This document shows positions 41,100-51,036 of a stretch of DNA of 64,000 nt, piece after piece. This DNA comes from Acidobacteria bacterium AB60 (GTDB taxonomy: Bacteria > Acidobacteriota > Terriglobia > Terriglobales > Acidobacteriaceae). The notes beneath the pieces were generated by a model. The model had not been told where the DNA came from. It searched no databases and worked only from the letters and a program-made list of their open reading frames with translations. Made by a program: the position numbers and the translations under genes. Positions within the stretch are counted from its first letter, which is position 1. Each line of letters begins with the position of its first letter. The stretch is from NCBI GenBank assembly GCA_008682415.1, contig VANK01000002.1, positions 558,001 through 622,000 of the forward strand, written 5' to 3'.

Positions 41100-42213
41100 T
41101 CAATGATCCGGCGGGGATTTCAGATCCCGGGCGAGCAGACGATGGAAGAGGTGCTCTCCGGCTTCGCGCTTCACCGACAGGCGTCCTGCTCCGTACGCAC
41201 GTGACGAGAGGCCCCTCTGCACGGACTCGCATATGGCCACGTCCTCCTCCTGCACCTTGTCACTCGTGGCGATGCTGGCGAGATTGTGCTCCTCGCGCGC
41301 TGCAGAGATGTCGTCGAAGTAGAAGTCGAAGACCACGCGGCAGCGGCCCGGACCGAGAGGCAGCACGAGGTTGGTGTCCATCACGCCCTCGTACACATTG
41401 ATCATGAAGTTGGGATAGATCCAGAAGTACCAGGCCCGCTCCCCGGTGCGCGTGGCGGCGACCTGCGCATCCACATCGGAAGAAACCATAGGGCTGGATT
41501 GAAGGCAGTAGTTTTGGCCGTTTTCGATGGTGTAGTGCGCGTAGTCGAGGACGCTGTTGAGGCCCTTGTGGAGATGCGGCACGTGATAACCGCCGTCGAG
41601 ATAGTTATCGACGTAGACCTTCCAGTTGCAGTCGAGAGTGTACTCGCGACGCGAGTGAAAGTGCAGATTGCGGAGCGCGAGGGGAGAGACGCGCGCCCGC
41701 AGCTCCTCGCCCAGAAAGCGGGTCAGGGGCTCAGGGCTGGCCGCGAGATGGATGAAAACGAAGTTCTCCCAGGCATCAATGGCGGTCGGCACGAGCCCGT
41801 TCGTCGACTGATCGAAGTTGCAGACGCCGGCGAACTCGGGCATGCCTTTGAGGCTGCCGTCGAGACCGTAGTTCCAACCGTGATACGGGCAGCGAAACGA
41901 CTGGGCGCGGCCGCACGGCTCCGTGGCCACGGCGGCGGCGTGGTGGCGACAGACATTGAAGAATGCCCGCAGCGTCCCATCGGTTCCGCGCACCGCAAGG
42001 ATCGGCTCGCCCGCGACCTCCGCGGTAACGTAGTCGCCGGGGTGTGCGAGCTGATCGGTGCGCGCGATCGCCTGCCAGTTGCCGCCGAAGACCCTCTGCT
42101 GCTCCCGTTGCTCGATGCCGGTCGGTGTACCACGGTGCGGGGATGGTATGCGCATCCTTGAGTGCGGCGGTCTCGTCGTAGAGCGACAGAATCGGAACGA
42201 GGTCGTTGTCCAT
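41100..42213 (-). CDS. Rieske non-heme iron oxygenase, catalytic subunit (N-terminal frameshift)
   Basis: The main frame encodes about 340 residues. The Rieske cluster is CRHHAAAVATEPCG then CPYHGW (CxH...CxxH). The mononuclear iron site is in VDNYLDGGYHVPHLHKGL with a later Asp. N-terminally the frame breaks near base 42119: the proper start MDNDLVPILSLYDETAALKD (ATG 42213) is in another frame and joins to GIEQREQQRVFGGNWQ if the short C run is corrected. Length and motifs resemble choline- or glycine-betaine-type monooxygenases. A reductase is not in the window. The gene lies 24 bp after an amino-acid permease on the same strand. Confidence 0.85.
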
Positions 42214-42237
42214 GGAAGCGTCTTCCTGTGAGGGAGT

Positions 42238-43782
42238 CTATTCGGGTCCGTTTGCCGGAAGGGAAGCGGCCAACGCGGTGGGCGCCGCGCCCGACTGCAA
42301 CTGTCTGCGCTTGCCGCGCGCGTAGATGGCAGCGCCCGCGCCAACTACGAGAATGGTCATGCCGATGATCTTGATGACGGCGAGCGGCTTGTTTGGCTCG
42401 TCTTCCGAGGGCAGCACCGAGAGGCAGATGGTAAGGCTGGTGGTGAGCAGCCCGAGCACCGCAAGAGGAATGGCCACGCGCCTGCCGCCGGGCACGCGAA
42501 TGACACTGGGTGCCGCTGGATGCGACTGCACCGCGATCATGGCGGCAAAGAGATATAGGTAGGGGATGAAGTAGGTGATGATGCTCATGCTGACCAGCAC
42601 GTCGTAGGCGCCCTTGACGCTGGTGGCGATCTGGGCCACGACCGCGAAGAGCATGCCGGAGAGGCCGTAGACCAGCACAGCGATATACGGGGTCTTCCAG
42701 CGCGGATGGATGCGGGCGAAGACGGCGGGCAGGTAGTGATCGATGCCGGCCACAAAGGGCAGACGCGAGCAGGAGGCGAGATACGCTCCCGCGGCTCCCA
42801 GGCAACTGACCATCACCATCAGAGCGATCGGAGCCACCATCCAGTTCCCGCCCAGGTTATGGCACATTTGCGCAATGGCGGTCATGAAGCCGCCGAGCCC
42901 GCTGATCTGCTCGCTGGGCATGGCGATCAGCATGGCGAGGGTCCCCACGATGTATCCGGCGGTGATGAGCGTCCCGGCCAGTGCCAGGGCGCGGGGCACG
43001 GTGCGCCGTGTGTTCTTGATCTCCCCGCCCATGAACGAGGCGCTCTCCACGCCGCCGAAGGCGAAGAAGATGGTGGACCAGAAGATGGCGTTCTTGATGT
43101 CGGCGTGGGGCAGGAGACTCGCGCTGGTGAAGTGGGTGGCGCTGCCGGCGCGATGCCAGGAGAGCAGTCCCAGGCCGATGAGGAGAAGCACGGGCAGCAG
43201 GTTGGCGATGGCTCCGGCGTTGTTCAGCCGCTTGCCCGCGCGCACGCCGCGCATGTTCAGGAGAGTGATGCCGCCCAGGGCCACCAGGGTGAAGAGCAGG
43301 AAGTACGCGCTCTCGTCGCGCAGTGTGAGCGGGGCACCGTGGGCGCCGCCGAGGAAGAGGGAGCTGCCCGCCGCGAAGTAGAGCACTGCGGGGAAGTAGG
43401 GCAGATTGCTCATCGCGTAGGTCCAGGCAGAGAGAAATCCGGCGAAGTCGCCGAAGCTGACCTTGGCCCAGACGTAGAGGCCGCCCTCGTCGGGGTGGCG
43501 CGAGGAGAGCTCAAGCACCCCGGCGGCGAGGGGCACGAAGAAGCCTAAGCAGGCGAAGATCCACACGAGGATGGAGCTTGGGCCGGAGGCGGCGGCGGTG
43601 GCGATCCAGCGCAAGCTGAGCGCGCTGATGACGTAGAAGAAGGTGAGGTCGAGCAGGCCGATCTCGCGTTGCAGCGCGGGTTGAGGAGCTTTGCCCGGGT
43701 CGGGGTCGGGTGCCAAGGGCGTCGCCCAGCCCTGTGAATTGCCGTCGCACGGGGAGCGCTGCGGCGAGGGTTGTTCAAGCAT
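42238..43782 (-). CDS. APC-superfamily amino-acid permease
   Basis: 514 residues, about twelve membrane helices. The N-terminal IGLLDLTFFYVISALSLRWI and ELSSRHPDEGGLYVWAKVSF motifs are typical of the amino acid-polyamine-organocation family; later FFAFGGVESASFMGGEIKNT and TPYIAVLVYGLSGMLF. The start at ATG 43782 was chosen to keep a short hydrophilic N-terminus. It is upstream of the Rieske oxygenase (24 bp), so a transporter-plus-oxygenase operon for an amine or amino-acid substrate is inferred. Confidence 0.87.
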   Translation of the reverse strand: MLEQPSPQRSPCDGNSQGWATPLAPDPDPGKAPQPALQREIGLLDLTFFYVISALSLRWIATAAASGPSSILVWIFACLGFFVPLAAGVLELSSRHPDEGGLYVWAKVSFGDFAGFLSAWTYAMSNLPYFPAVLYFAAGSSLFLGGAHGAPLTLRDESAYFLLFTLVALGGITLLNMRGVRAGKRLNNAGAIANLLPVLLLIGLGLLSWHRAGSATHFTSASLLPHADIKNAIFWSTIFFAFGGVESASFMGGEIKNTRRTVPRALALAGTLITAGYIVGTLAMLIAMPSEQISGLGGFMTAIAQMCHNLGGNWMVAPIALMVMVSCLGAAGAYLASCSRLPFVAGIDHYLPAVFARIHPRWKTPYIAVLVYGLSGMLFAVVAQIATSVKGAYDVLVSMSIITYFIPYLYLFAAMIAVQSHPAAPSVIRVPGGRRVAIPLAVLGLLTTSLTICLSVLPSEDEPNKPLAVIKIIGMTILVVGAGAAIYARGKRRQLQSGAAPTALAASLPANGPE

Positions 43783-43900
43783 ACTCCGGACAAAGCGCGC
43801 ACGCGAGATGGCGTGCTGCCCCTCTCCGAACACGGTGCGCAGTGTTCAGAGTGGGGCAGGCGGTTTTCTTGATCGGGACGAATCTTTGATCCGGATCGGC

Positions 43901-45406
43901 TCAGTTGTCGCCGGCTGGTTCCCCGGTTGTGGGGTTCAGGAAGAGCGGCGGGTTGAGATCGTGCTTGCCGAAGTCGAACATCGGGGTGATGTCGCCGGCC
44001 AGCGCATCGAAGGAGCTGTCGCCGATCCGGCCGGTCTTCCAGTTGTCCTCAATGAAGCGGATGATCGAGGTCTGGTCGGTGACGTTATGCGCCACGAAGT
44101 TCTGCTTCGCCCACGGCGAGACCACCAGCATGGGCAGGCGTGTGCCGTAGCCGCAGCGGGCCTGGTATCCACCCAACACCTTGACCGCGTTGCTGCCGCA
44201 AAGGCCGGGGCCGGTGAGCGCGTCGCGGCTGGTCTGCGACTGGCTGACGATGGGCGGCATCACGTGGTCATACCACCCGCCGGAGTCGTCCCACGCGAGG
44301 ATGACGGCGGTGGAGGACCATTCCGGCAGCGCTTCGAGGCGGTTCACGAAGTCGGCCACGAACTGCTGTTCGAGGAGCGGGTTGGAGTAGCCGGCGTTGC
44401 CGTCCTGGTAGGCCGGCGCCTTGATGAAGCTGACGGCGGGAAGATTGTGCGCGTTGGCGGCCTGCCAGAAGTCCGTGATGTCGTACTGATGGTTGGCCTG
44501 GTCGCCCTGGTGGCCGATGAGCGCGGCGGACGTGGGCGGCAGGTGATGAGGATTCGCCGTGGAGGCGTAGTACATGAACGGCTGGTGGTGGGGGATGTAG
44601 TCCTTGCGGACGCCGCCGTTGGTGGTGGTGTGGGTTTGGCTGCAATCGGAGAAGCCGCCTTCAAACCAGCCCCAGGTGACGCCCTTTTCGTTCAGCAGGT
44701 CGCCAATGTTCTTGCCGCTGAGGCCCACCTGGTCAGGGCTGCCGCAGTCGTCGTAGAGCGGGTCGGCATCGCCGATCAGCGTGCCCTGGACCACGTCGCC
44801 GGAGATGTCGCCGAGCGAGGCCAACACGCCGTGGGTCTGGCCGGAGATGAGGTTGACTGCGCCGGGCGTCGACGGGCCGAAGGTGGTGTTGAAGGAGTTG
44901 TCGCTCAAGGCGAAGTGCTGCGCGTAGTTCCACAGCGCCGTGACGGTGTTGCCGTCGAAGTAGTCGACAACCTGGCTGAGCGGGCAGCTGGAGTCGGCGG
45001 TGTGCTCGGGGAACAGGTCCATCAGGCCGTGGTCGAAGGCGTTCTGCTCGTCGGTGTAATCATGCGAATCGGAGCAAACGATTGCGTTCTCCGGGCCAAG
45101 CCGCTGCGGGTTGGCGGAGTTGGGATTGTTGGTCAGGAGGCCCGCGGTGAGGAGGCCGTTGACCACCGGGGTGTTGAGACGCGCGTGGAATGCCGGCTCG
45201 CCGGGGAGGTTGGCGGCCACCGGATAGGTGGCAAAGTACTGGTCGAAGGAGCGGTTCTCCTGAAAGATGACCACGATGTGCTTGATGGGCGTGGTGGTGG
45301 CCGGCGCGGGAGGCGCGGCGGCGAGCGGGGCGGCGGGAATCAGGCAGCTCAGGGCCAGGGCGAGGAACCTTGTCGCAAAACCGGCTGGGGAATGCTGGTC
45401 GGGCAT
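43901..45406 (-). CDS. secreted phosphoesterase (phospholipase C / AcpA-type)
   Basis: 501 residues with a signal peptide from ATG 45406 (ATRFLALALSCLIPAAPLAAA). The family signature is IKHIVVIFQENRSFDQYFATYP, followed by LISGQTHG, FMYYASTANPHHLPP, VILAWDDSGGWYDHV and GYGTRLPMLVVSPWA. These bacterial enzymes hydrolyse phospholipids or phosphomonoesters outside the cytoplasm. Single-gene unit. Confidence 0.9.
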   Translation of the reverse strand: MPDQHSPAGFATRFLALALSCLIPAAPLAAAPPAPATTTPIKHIVVIFQENRSFDQYFATYPVAANLPGEPAFHARLNTPVVNGLLTAGLLTNNPNSANPQRLGPENAIVCSDSHDYTDEQNAFDHGLMDLFPEHTADSSCPLSQVVDYFDGNTVTALWNYAQHFALSDNSFNTTFGPSTPGAVNLISGQTHGVLASLGDISGDVVQGTLIGDADPLYDDCGSPDQVGLSGKNIGDLLNEKGVTWGWFEGGFSDCSQTHTTTNGGVRKDYIPHHQPFMYYASTANPHHLPPTSAALIGHQGDQANHQYDITDFWQAANAHNLPAVSFIKAPAYQDGNAGYSNPLLEQQFVADFVNRLEALPEWSSTAVILAWDDSGGWYDHVMPPIVSQSQTSRDALTGPGLCGSNAVKVLGGYQARCGYGTRLPMLVVSPWAKQNFVAHNVTDQTSIIRFIEDNWKTGRIGDSSFDALAGDITPMFDFGKHDLNPPLFLNPTTGEPAGDN

Positions 45407-45568
45407 GGGCGTGTCTCCGTTGTTGGGTGTTCGCGGCCGCGGCATCGGGCCGTGACGCAACAGAGATACCGCCGCCGTGCAGCAGAGGGGATGAAGCCCG
45501 TGTCAATGTCGTGTGAATCGAGGGGCGCGCCGGCGCATGGACCGCTGGGCGGTTTGCAGGATGCGGCG

Positions 45569-45772
45569 CTACGCCGCCACTGCCTCCAGGCTCTCGGCGA
45601 GTTCGCCGCCGCGGTTCAGCACCGAGCTCAGGTTGAGCAGCGCCTGGGACGAGCACGCCGGGCAGGCGAGGTCGCCATCGCTGACACAGCTGCAGTCCAG
45701 GCAAAGGACCGCCTGGTCCAGGGGAATGAGAGATTTCTCCAGGAGTGACTTGATCGCGAGTTTGCTCTTCAT
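45569..45772 (-). CDS. small cysteine-rich protein, putative zinc binding
   Basis: 67 residues: VLCLDCSCVSDGDLACPACS gives CxxCxC and CxxC, enough for one zinc site. Acidic C-terminus. The ribosome site is weak. The frame is intact and starts with KSKLAIKSLLEKSL. Unknown function; could be a small regulator or chance. Confidence 0.45.
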   Translation of the reverse strand: MKSKLAIKSLLEKSLIPLDQAVLCLDCSCVSDGDLACPACSSQALLNLSSVLNRGGELAESLEAVAA

Positions 45773-46077
45773 GTCGTCTTTGCAACCAGCAGCAGGAAGA
45801 TGGCGCCGCAGCGCGGTCGAAGCAGGAGTCTGCGTTGACCTTTCCCCTATCGGATGAAGTGCCCGGCGCGTTCATCCCGGCCAGCGGTTATGCGCTGGAA
45901 AACTGGCGAAAACACGGCGGGCGAGGGGCAGACGATGCTTGCCCGGAACGCGCGTGGAGGGTTGTCCTCTTCGGCTCCTGCCGCGCGCGATCCCGGTGCG
46001 TGCTGCCTGCGCTGGCAGTATGATCAGGTGTACCGGATTGAAAGCTTGCGCCTGAAGACAAGGGTGACTGCGCCGTT
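45773..46077. other. 305-bp intergenic region before the kinase gene
   Basis: Promoter region of the kinase gene; the short open frames here overlap each other and have no ribosome site. No structured element noticed. Confidence 0.35.
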
Positions 46078-47172
46078 ATGGCATTTGAGCCTGGGCAGAG
46101 GGTCGGAGACTACGAGATCGTCGCGCACCTGGGAGCAGGCGGGCTGGGCGCCGTCTATGAGGTCCGTCACCTGATCTCTCATCGCCATGAGGCCATGAAG
46201 ATCCTGCTGCCCGACCAGTCGGGCACGCCGGAGATGGTGGAGCGGTTCCGGCGGGAGGTGCAGACCCTCGCCGCGCTCGAGCACAAGAACATCGCGCAGC
46301 TGCGCACCGCCTTCTACCACGGCGCGCAGTTGGCGATGATCATGGAGCTGATCCGGGGGGAGACGCTCCGGGAATTGCGGCTCAAGGCCCCCATCACGCT
46401 CAGCCAGGCGCTGAGCATCATGAGCCAGGTGCTGGAGGCGCTGGTGTACGCGCACGGGCTGGGCGTCGTGCATCGCGACATCAAGCCATCCAACATCATG
46501 ATCACGGCCTCCGGAGCCGTGAAGCTGCTGGACTTCGGCATCGCGCTCACTGACCAGGGCAGCGAGCTGACCCGCGCCGGCTACCTCCTGGGATCGGTCA
46601 ACTACATGTCTCCCGAGCAGATCGGCGGCTCCCGGGCGAACGCCTCGTCCGATCTCTACGCGGTGGGCGTGACGCTCTACGAACTCCTGACCGGACTGCT
46701 TCCCATCACCGGCGCCAACAACTACGAGATCATGATGGGCCACATGAACAAGGTGCCGGTGGCGCCGCACCTCATGGCTCCCATGGTGCCGGAAGGCATC
46801 TCGCGCGCCGTGATGCGGTCGCTGGCAAAAGATCCGGGGCAGCGCTTCCGCAATGCCGGGGAGTTTCTCGCCGCGCTGCAACTCGGTTCGGGGCGCAGCG
46901 CGGAGGTGGCGGCCACCGCGGCGCTCCCGCCGGGCGCGGTTCCGGCGTCTCCCGGATCGGCAGGAACGCGCTTCTCCTCCGGCAGCGGGCTGGAGAACCT
47001 GGCGCTCGAAGATGTGGTCCGCCGGCTGGCGAACTACCTCGGCCCGGTGGCAAAGTTCGTGGTGAAGAAGCTCGCCGCGCAATCGCCGGACATCGACTTC
47101 ATCTACCGCGAGGCCGCCAAGCACATCCAGAGTGACGCGGATCGTGCGGCTTTTTTAAGGGGACGCAAATAG
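46078..47172 (+). CDS. Ser/Thr protein kinase with conserved C-terminal module
   Basis: 364 residues. The kinase core: GAGGLGAVYEVR (glycine loop), Lys41 in AMKILL, HRDIKPSNIM (catalytic Asp134), LLDFGIAL (DFG at 152) and the APE equivalent SPEQ. No transmembrane segment. After an Ala/Pro linker, residues about 310-364 form LEDVVRRLANYLGPVAKFVV to SDADRAAFLRGRK, a short helical module that also ends other bacterial kinases and cyclases. A cytoplasmic signalling kinase; the substrates are unknown. Confidence 0.9.
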   Translation: MAFEPGQRVGDYEIVAHLGAGGLGAVYEVRHLISHRHEAMKILLPDQSGTPEMVERFRREVQTLAALEHKNIAQLRTAFYHGAQLAMIMELIRGETLRELRLKAPITLSQALSIMSQVLEALVYAHGLGVVHRDIKPSNIMITASGAVKLLDFGIALTDQGSELTRAGYLLGSVNYMSPEQIGGSRANASSDLYAVGVTLYELLTGLLPITGANNYEIMMGHMNKVPVAPHLMAPMVPEGISRAVMRSLAKDPGQRFRNAGEFLAALQLGSGRSAEVAATAALPPGAVPASPGSAGTRFSSGSGLENLALEDVVRRLANYLGPVAKFVVKKLAAQSPDIDFIYREAAKHIQSDADRAAFLRGRK

Positions 47173-47379
47173 TCAACACCCGCCCGCTTGACAGTCGAGC
47201 AGGATGACCCTATTCTTCCCTCGCTTCTATATCCTTTCGTCTCGCTCCAGAAGCCGTCACCCCCATCCAGGTCAAGGAAAGCAGTGAACCTGGCCGTGCT
47301 CTGAGCGCATTCCTCTTCTCCCCTTTTTTCGATCCCGTTGTTGACTCTCAGTCGAAAATCGCTTCCCGGAGGCAGGAAA

Positions 47380-49938
47380 ATGAAGTCTTCACGTGCAGCC
47401 GTTCGCAAGAACGAAGAGGGAGCTTGTGTCGCGGGGCAGAGGCCCGGGAGCAGGCTAGCCGCAGTCGCCATCAGCGTACTCGCATGGGTTTGCGCATGCG
47501 GAACCGTCATGGGCCAGAACGCCGGCAACGGGCAAACGCCGGCTGTGCCCAACGGCGTGTATCCGGTGCAGCTGCATCACGGCGTCCCCAAGGATGACCG
47601 GGGCGAGTCGCGGCGCATCAGGAATGGATCGCCCATCGTCTCCGGACCGGCGGGCGCGCACCTGACGTACTACGGCGGCCCCGTCGTCTCGAGCATCAAG
47701 GTGGCCGTCGTCTACTGGGGCAGCGGTTCCTACCTGCCGCAGCTGGTCTCCGGACTACCGGGATTCTTCTCCGCCATCACCAATGGCAATTACATGGACA
47801 TGCTCAGCGAGTACAGCACCCAGGGCGTCAGCGGCGGCGGCACCACCGGCAATGAGCTGATCGAGCGCGGCGGAAGCGGCGCCTTCCTGGGCAGCTTCAC
47901 TATCACCCCGAGCGTGACTGGCACCACGATCAGCGACAGCCAGATCCAGACCGAACTGCAGGCGCAGATCAACTCCGCGCACCTTCCGGCCCCGGACTAC
48001 GACGCCAACGGCAACGCCGACACGCTCTACATGGTCTACTTCCCGCCGGGAGTCACCATCACCCAGGGCGGCTCCTCGAGCTGCGTCTCGGGCGGATTCT
48101 GCGCCTATCACGGCACCATAGCGACCTCAAGCTCCCGCAACATCCTCTATGGCGTGCAGCCCGATATGCAGCAGGGAAGCGGCTGCTTCACCGGATGCGG
48201 CAACTCGACGGTGTTTAACAACTACACCGCGGTGGCCAGCCACGAATTCTCCGAGACCATCACCGATGCCGCCGTGGGCCTGGCCACGACCACCGCGCCG
48301 CCACTTGCGTGGTATGACAATACGAACGGCGAGGTCGGCGACATCTGCAACGGAATCCAGGGTACGGCCGACGGGTACACGGTGCAGGCGGAGTGGTCGA
48401 ATCTGCAGAACGGCTGCGCCGTCGGCCCGGTGACCTTCACCGTGACCACGCCCGCCAGCGTGAGCTCCGGATCAGCCTTCAATGTGACGGTGCAGACCAA
48501 GGACAGCGCCGGCAATAACTTGAGCGGCTATCGCGGAACCATCGCCTTCAGCAGCACCGACGGCTCGGCCACGCTGCCCGCGAACTATACCTTCACCGCC
48601 ACGGACGCCGGGGCGCACACCTTCAGCGGCGTCATCCTGAGAACTACGGGAAGCCAGACGATCAGCGCCACCGGCACCGTCAACGTTGGCTTCCGGGGCA
48701 CCAGCGCGGGTATCTCCGTGGGTTCCGCGTCAGCCAACGATTTCAGCATCTCGGCGTCTCCGTCCAGCGTGAGCGTAGCCCAGGGCGCTTCCGGGTCGAG
48801 CACGATCTCCACCGCCGTAGTCTCGGGCAGCGCGAGCACGGTGTCGCTCTCCGTCTCTGGAGCACCGAGCGGTGTGACGGCTTCGCTCAGCCCAACCAGC
48901 GTGACGGCGGGCGGCAGCTCTACCCTCACCATGACGGTGGCCAGCACAGCAACCGCCGGAACCTACACCCTCACCATCACCGGAACGGAGGGCACGGTGA
49001 GCCACACCGCAACCGTGGCGCTGACGGTGACCTCGAGCGGCGGAGGCGGTAGCGGAGGCATCACCAACGGCGGCTTCGAGAGCGGCCTGACCGGCTGGAC
49101 CACCTCGGGCGCCTCGGTCTCGGCGGTGACCAGCGGATGCCACAGCGGCTCGGGTTGCGCCCGCGCGGGCAGCACCTCGCCCACCAACGGGGACAGCAGC
49201 CTGGCCCAGACCTTCACCGCCCCATCCAACGCGACGGGCATCTCGCTCTGGTACAAGATGTCGTGCCCCGATACCGTGACCTACGACTGGGCGACGGTGA
49301 CGCTGCGGGATAACACCTCTGCAACATCAGTGACGCTGCTCCCCAAGACCTGCACCACCAATGCGTGGACCAACGTAACAGGAAGCCTGACGGCCAGCCA
49401 CAGTTACACCATCACGCTCACCAGCCACGACGATAACTACTCGGCTGATCCGAGCTACACGCTGTATGACGATGTCACCATCATCACCGGCACCGTGCAG
49501 ACCGGCATCGTGAACGGCGGGTTTGAAACCGGCACGAGCTCGGGATGGACGATCGCCGGCGCATCGGAAGCAATCGTCGCCAGCGGCTGCCATAGCGGCA
49601 GCTACTGCGGGCGCGCGGGCAACACCACACCAACCAACGGAGACAGCTCGTTCTCGCAGACGTTCGTGGTGCCCGCCGGCAAGTCGCAGTTGAGCGTCTG
49701 GTACAAGATGACCTGCCCTGACACGGTCACCTATGACTGGGCGACTATCACGCTGAAGAACAACTCAACCGGGACTACGGCTACGGTGCTGGGAAAGGTC
49801 TGCACCACGAACTCCTGGACCAATGTCACCGCCGCGGTGAGCGCGGGAACCAGCTACACCATCACGCTTACCAGTCACGACGATAACTACTCGGCCGACC
49901 CAACTTACACGCTGTTCGACGACGCCGCGCTGAACTAA
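47380..49938 (+). CDS. large secreted modular protein with Ig-like and duplicated C-terminal carbohydrate-binding-like domains
   Basis: 852 residues, ATG 47380 with GGAGG upstream. Basic N-terminus then signal ([20 protein letters not shown]). Residues about 90-350 form a domain with [20 protein letters not shown] and [16 protein letters not shown], recalling the EXORDIUM-like or metalloprotease-like fold (HExxE). Two Ig-like regions follow (about 360-600). Two 130-residue modules, highly similar to each other, both open with NGGFE, carry CHSGS.C.RAG, PTNGDSS and [14 protein letters not shown], and end [15 protein letters not shown]. An extracellular adhesin or enzyme is inferred. Confidence 0.8.
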   Translation: MKSSRAAVRKNEEGACVAGQRPGSRLAAVAISVLAWVCACGTVMGQNAGNGQTPAVPNGVYPVQLHHGVPKDDRGESRRIRNGSPIVSGPAGAHLTYYGGPVVSSIKVAVVYWGSGSYLPQLVSGLPGFFSAITNGNYMDMLSEYSTQGVSGGGTTGNELIERGGSGAFLGSFTITPSVTGTTISDSQIQTELQAQINSAHLPAPDYDANGNADTLYMVYFPPGVTITQGGSSSCVSGGFCAYHGTIATSSSRNILYGVQPDMQQGSGCFTGCGNSTVFNNYTAVASHEFSETITDAAVGLATTTAPPLAWYDNTNGEVGDICNGIQGTADGYTVQAEWSNLQNGCAVGPVTFTVTTPASVSSGSAFNVTVQTKDSAGNNLSGYRGTIAFSSTDGSATLPANYTFTATDAGAHTFSGVILRTTGSQTISATGTVNVGFRGTSAGISVGSASANDFSISASPSSVSVAQGASGSSTISTAVVSGSASTVSLSVSGAPSGVTASLSPTSVTAGGSSTLTMTVASTATAGTYTLTITGTEGTVSHTATVALTVTSSGGGGSGGITNGGFESGLTGWTTSGASVSAVTSGCHSGSGCARAGSTSPTNGDSSLAQTFTAPSNATGISLWYKMSCPDTVTYDWATVTLRDNTSATSVTLLPKTCTTNAWTNVTGSLTASHSYTITLTSHDDNYSADPSYTLYDDVTIITGTVQTGIVNGGFETGTSSGWTIAGASEAIVASGCHSGSYCGRAGNTTPTNGDSSFSQTFVVPAGKSQLSVWYKMTCPDTVTYDWATITLKNNSTGTTATVLGKVCTTNSWTNVTAAVSAGTSYTITLTSHDDNYSADPTYTLFDDAALN

Positions 49939-49953
49939 GCTAACCCCGCAAAC

Positions 49954-49981
49954 AAAGGCCCCGCCTTCGGGTGGGGCCTTT
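49954..49981. terminator. bidirectional intrinsic terminator
   Basis: AAAGGCCCC (49954-49962) and GGGGCCTTT (49973-49981) with an inner CC-TTCG-GG tetraloop. It separates the secreted modular protein (rightward) from the DUF3365 sensor (leftward). Confidence 0.9.
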
Positions 49982-50000
49982 GCGCGTTCCCACGAAGCCA

Positions 50001-50873
50001 TCAGTTCAGCATCTCGAAGGCCTTGATCAGGCTGGTGTGCATGCGGTTGAACGAAGCGGTGACTTCGGCGATCTCGTCCTTGCCCTTTACTTCGAGAGGC
50101 GGCATCTCCAGCTGGCCCTTGCTGATGATGTCTGCATTACGCGAGACGCGGCGCAGCGGACGAATCACGATGAGGTACAGCGCGATATCCAGCAGCACAA
50201 TCGTGAGCAGGAAGATGGCGCCGAGCCCGAAGAGCAGGCTGCGCAAGCCGTTGTCTGCCTTGCCAATGGCCACGCTCATGGGGACGGAGACAATCTGGGC
50301 TCCCACCACCTCGCTGGGCCTCCAGCCAAAGCCGTGGTCCCGTCCATAGCGCGCCAGCATCGCCTTGGGCGCAAGCGAGGCATCGCTGTGGCAGGTGAGG
50401 CATCCTGAAGCCGCCAGGATCGGCGTCGCCGCGTACAGCATCGGCCCGGTGGGCGTTCCGCGCTCCCCCACATGCTGCGTCTGCCCGGAGTTGTTGCGGA
50501 AGTAGTTGATGAGGTCGGCCTCCCAATCCAGGGCCCGGTCGTCCAGGTTGGTGGGATTCAGCGCCGCCTCCCGGATCACGTATTCCGGGTAAGTGGCGCG
50601 AATGCGCTTGAATGTAGCGTTGGCCGCGTAGAACGGGATGGTCTGCGGCAAGAAGGTGGCGTTGTGCTGGGGCGTCTGTTCCAGCAGCGGGCTCACCTCC
50701 TGGTCGGTGTAGTCCTTGGTGGCCGAGGCGCTCGCTTCCATGAGTTCCGCCTGCTGCAATACCTGCTGGCGGGCATCTTCGGTCAGAAAATTGCGCGCGT
50801 AATGCGCGATCAACAGCATGCCAATCGAGAAAACCAGGACAAGGACGAGATTGATCTTGGCGAGCAACTTCAT
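50001..50873 (-). CDS. DUF3365 heme-binding sensor with HAMP domain
   Basis: 290 residues from ATG 50873 (ribosome site AGGGAGG). TM1 at about 8-25, a periplasmic DUF3365 (Tll0287-like) domain with a c-type heme site SGCLTCHSD (CxxCH at 158-162), TM2 at about 200-225 and a C-terminal HAMP (IVIRPLRRVSRNADIISKGQ) without a kinase or methyl-accepting tail. Such proteins sense redox or gas through heme; here the output partner must be another protein or the HAMP itself. It is divergent from glyA. Confidence 0.87.
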   Translation of the reverse strand: MKLLAKINLVLVLVFSIGMLLIAHYARNFLTEDARQQVLQQAELMEASASATKDYTDQEVSPLLEQTPQHNATFLPQTIPFYAANATFKRIRATYPEYVIREAALNPTNLDDRALDWEADLINYFRNNSGQTQHVGERGTPTGPMLYAATPILAASGCLTCHSDASLAPKAMLARYGRDHGFGWRPSEVVGAQIVSVPMSVAIGKADNGLRSLLFGLGAIFLLTIVLLDIALYLIVIRPLRRVSRNADIISKGQLEMPPLEVKGKDEIAEVTASFNRMHTSLIKAFEMLN

Positions 50874-51036
50874 GAGAAAACCTCCCTGCGAGGAAAAACG
50901 ATCGTGGGGCCGCGGTTTCATCAGATTGTTTCGAAAGCCGAGGCCCTTCTGCTGCAACAAACTATATCCGTGCCGCGTAGCGCATCCGCGAGGGTAGGGG
51001 ACAGTCTCATCTGCGGACTTGCCGTAAAATGCTTGC

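Noticed and set aside
43691..45748. Rightward open frame of 685 codons opposite the phosphoesterase
   Set aside because: Mirror artefact with low-complexity composition; the leftward gene has a signal peptide and family motifs.
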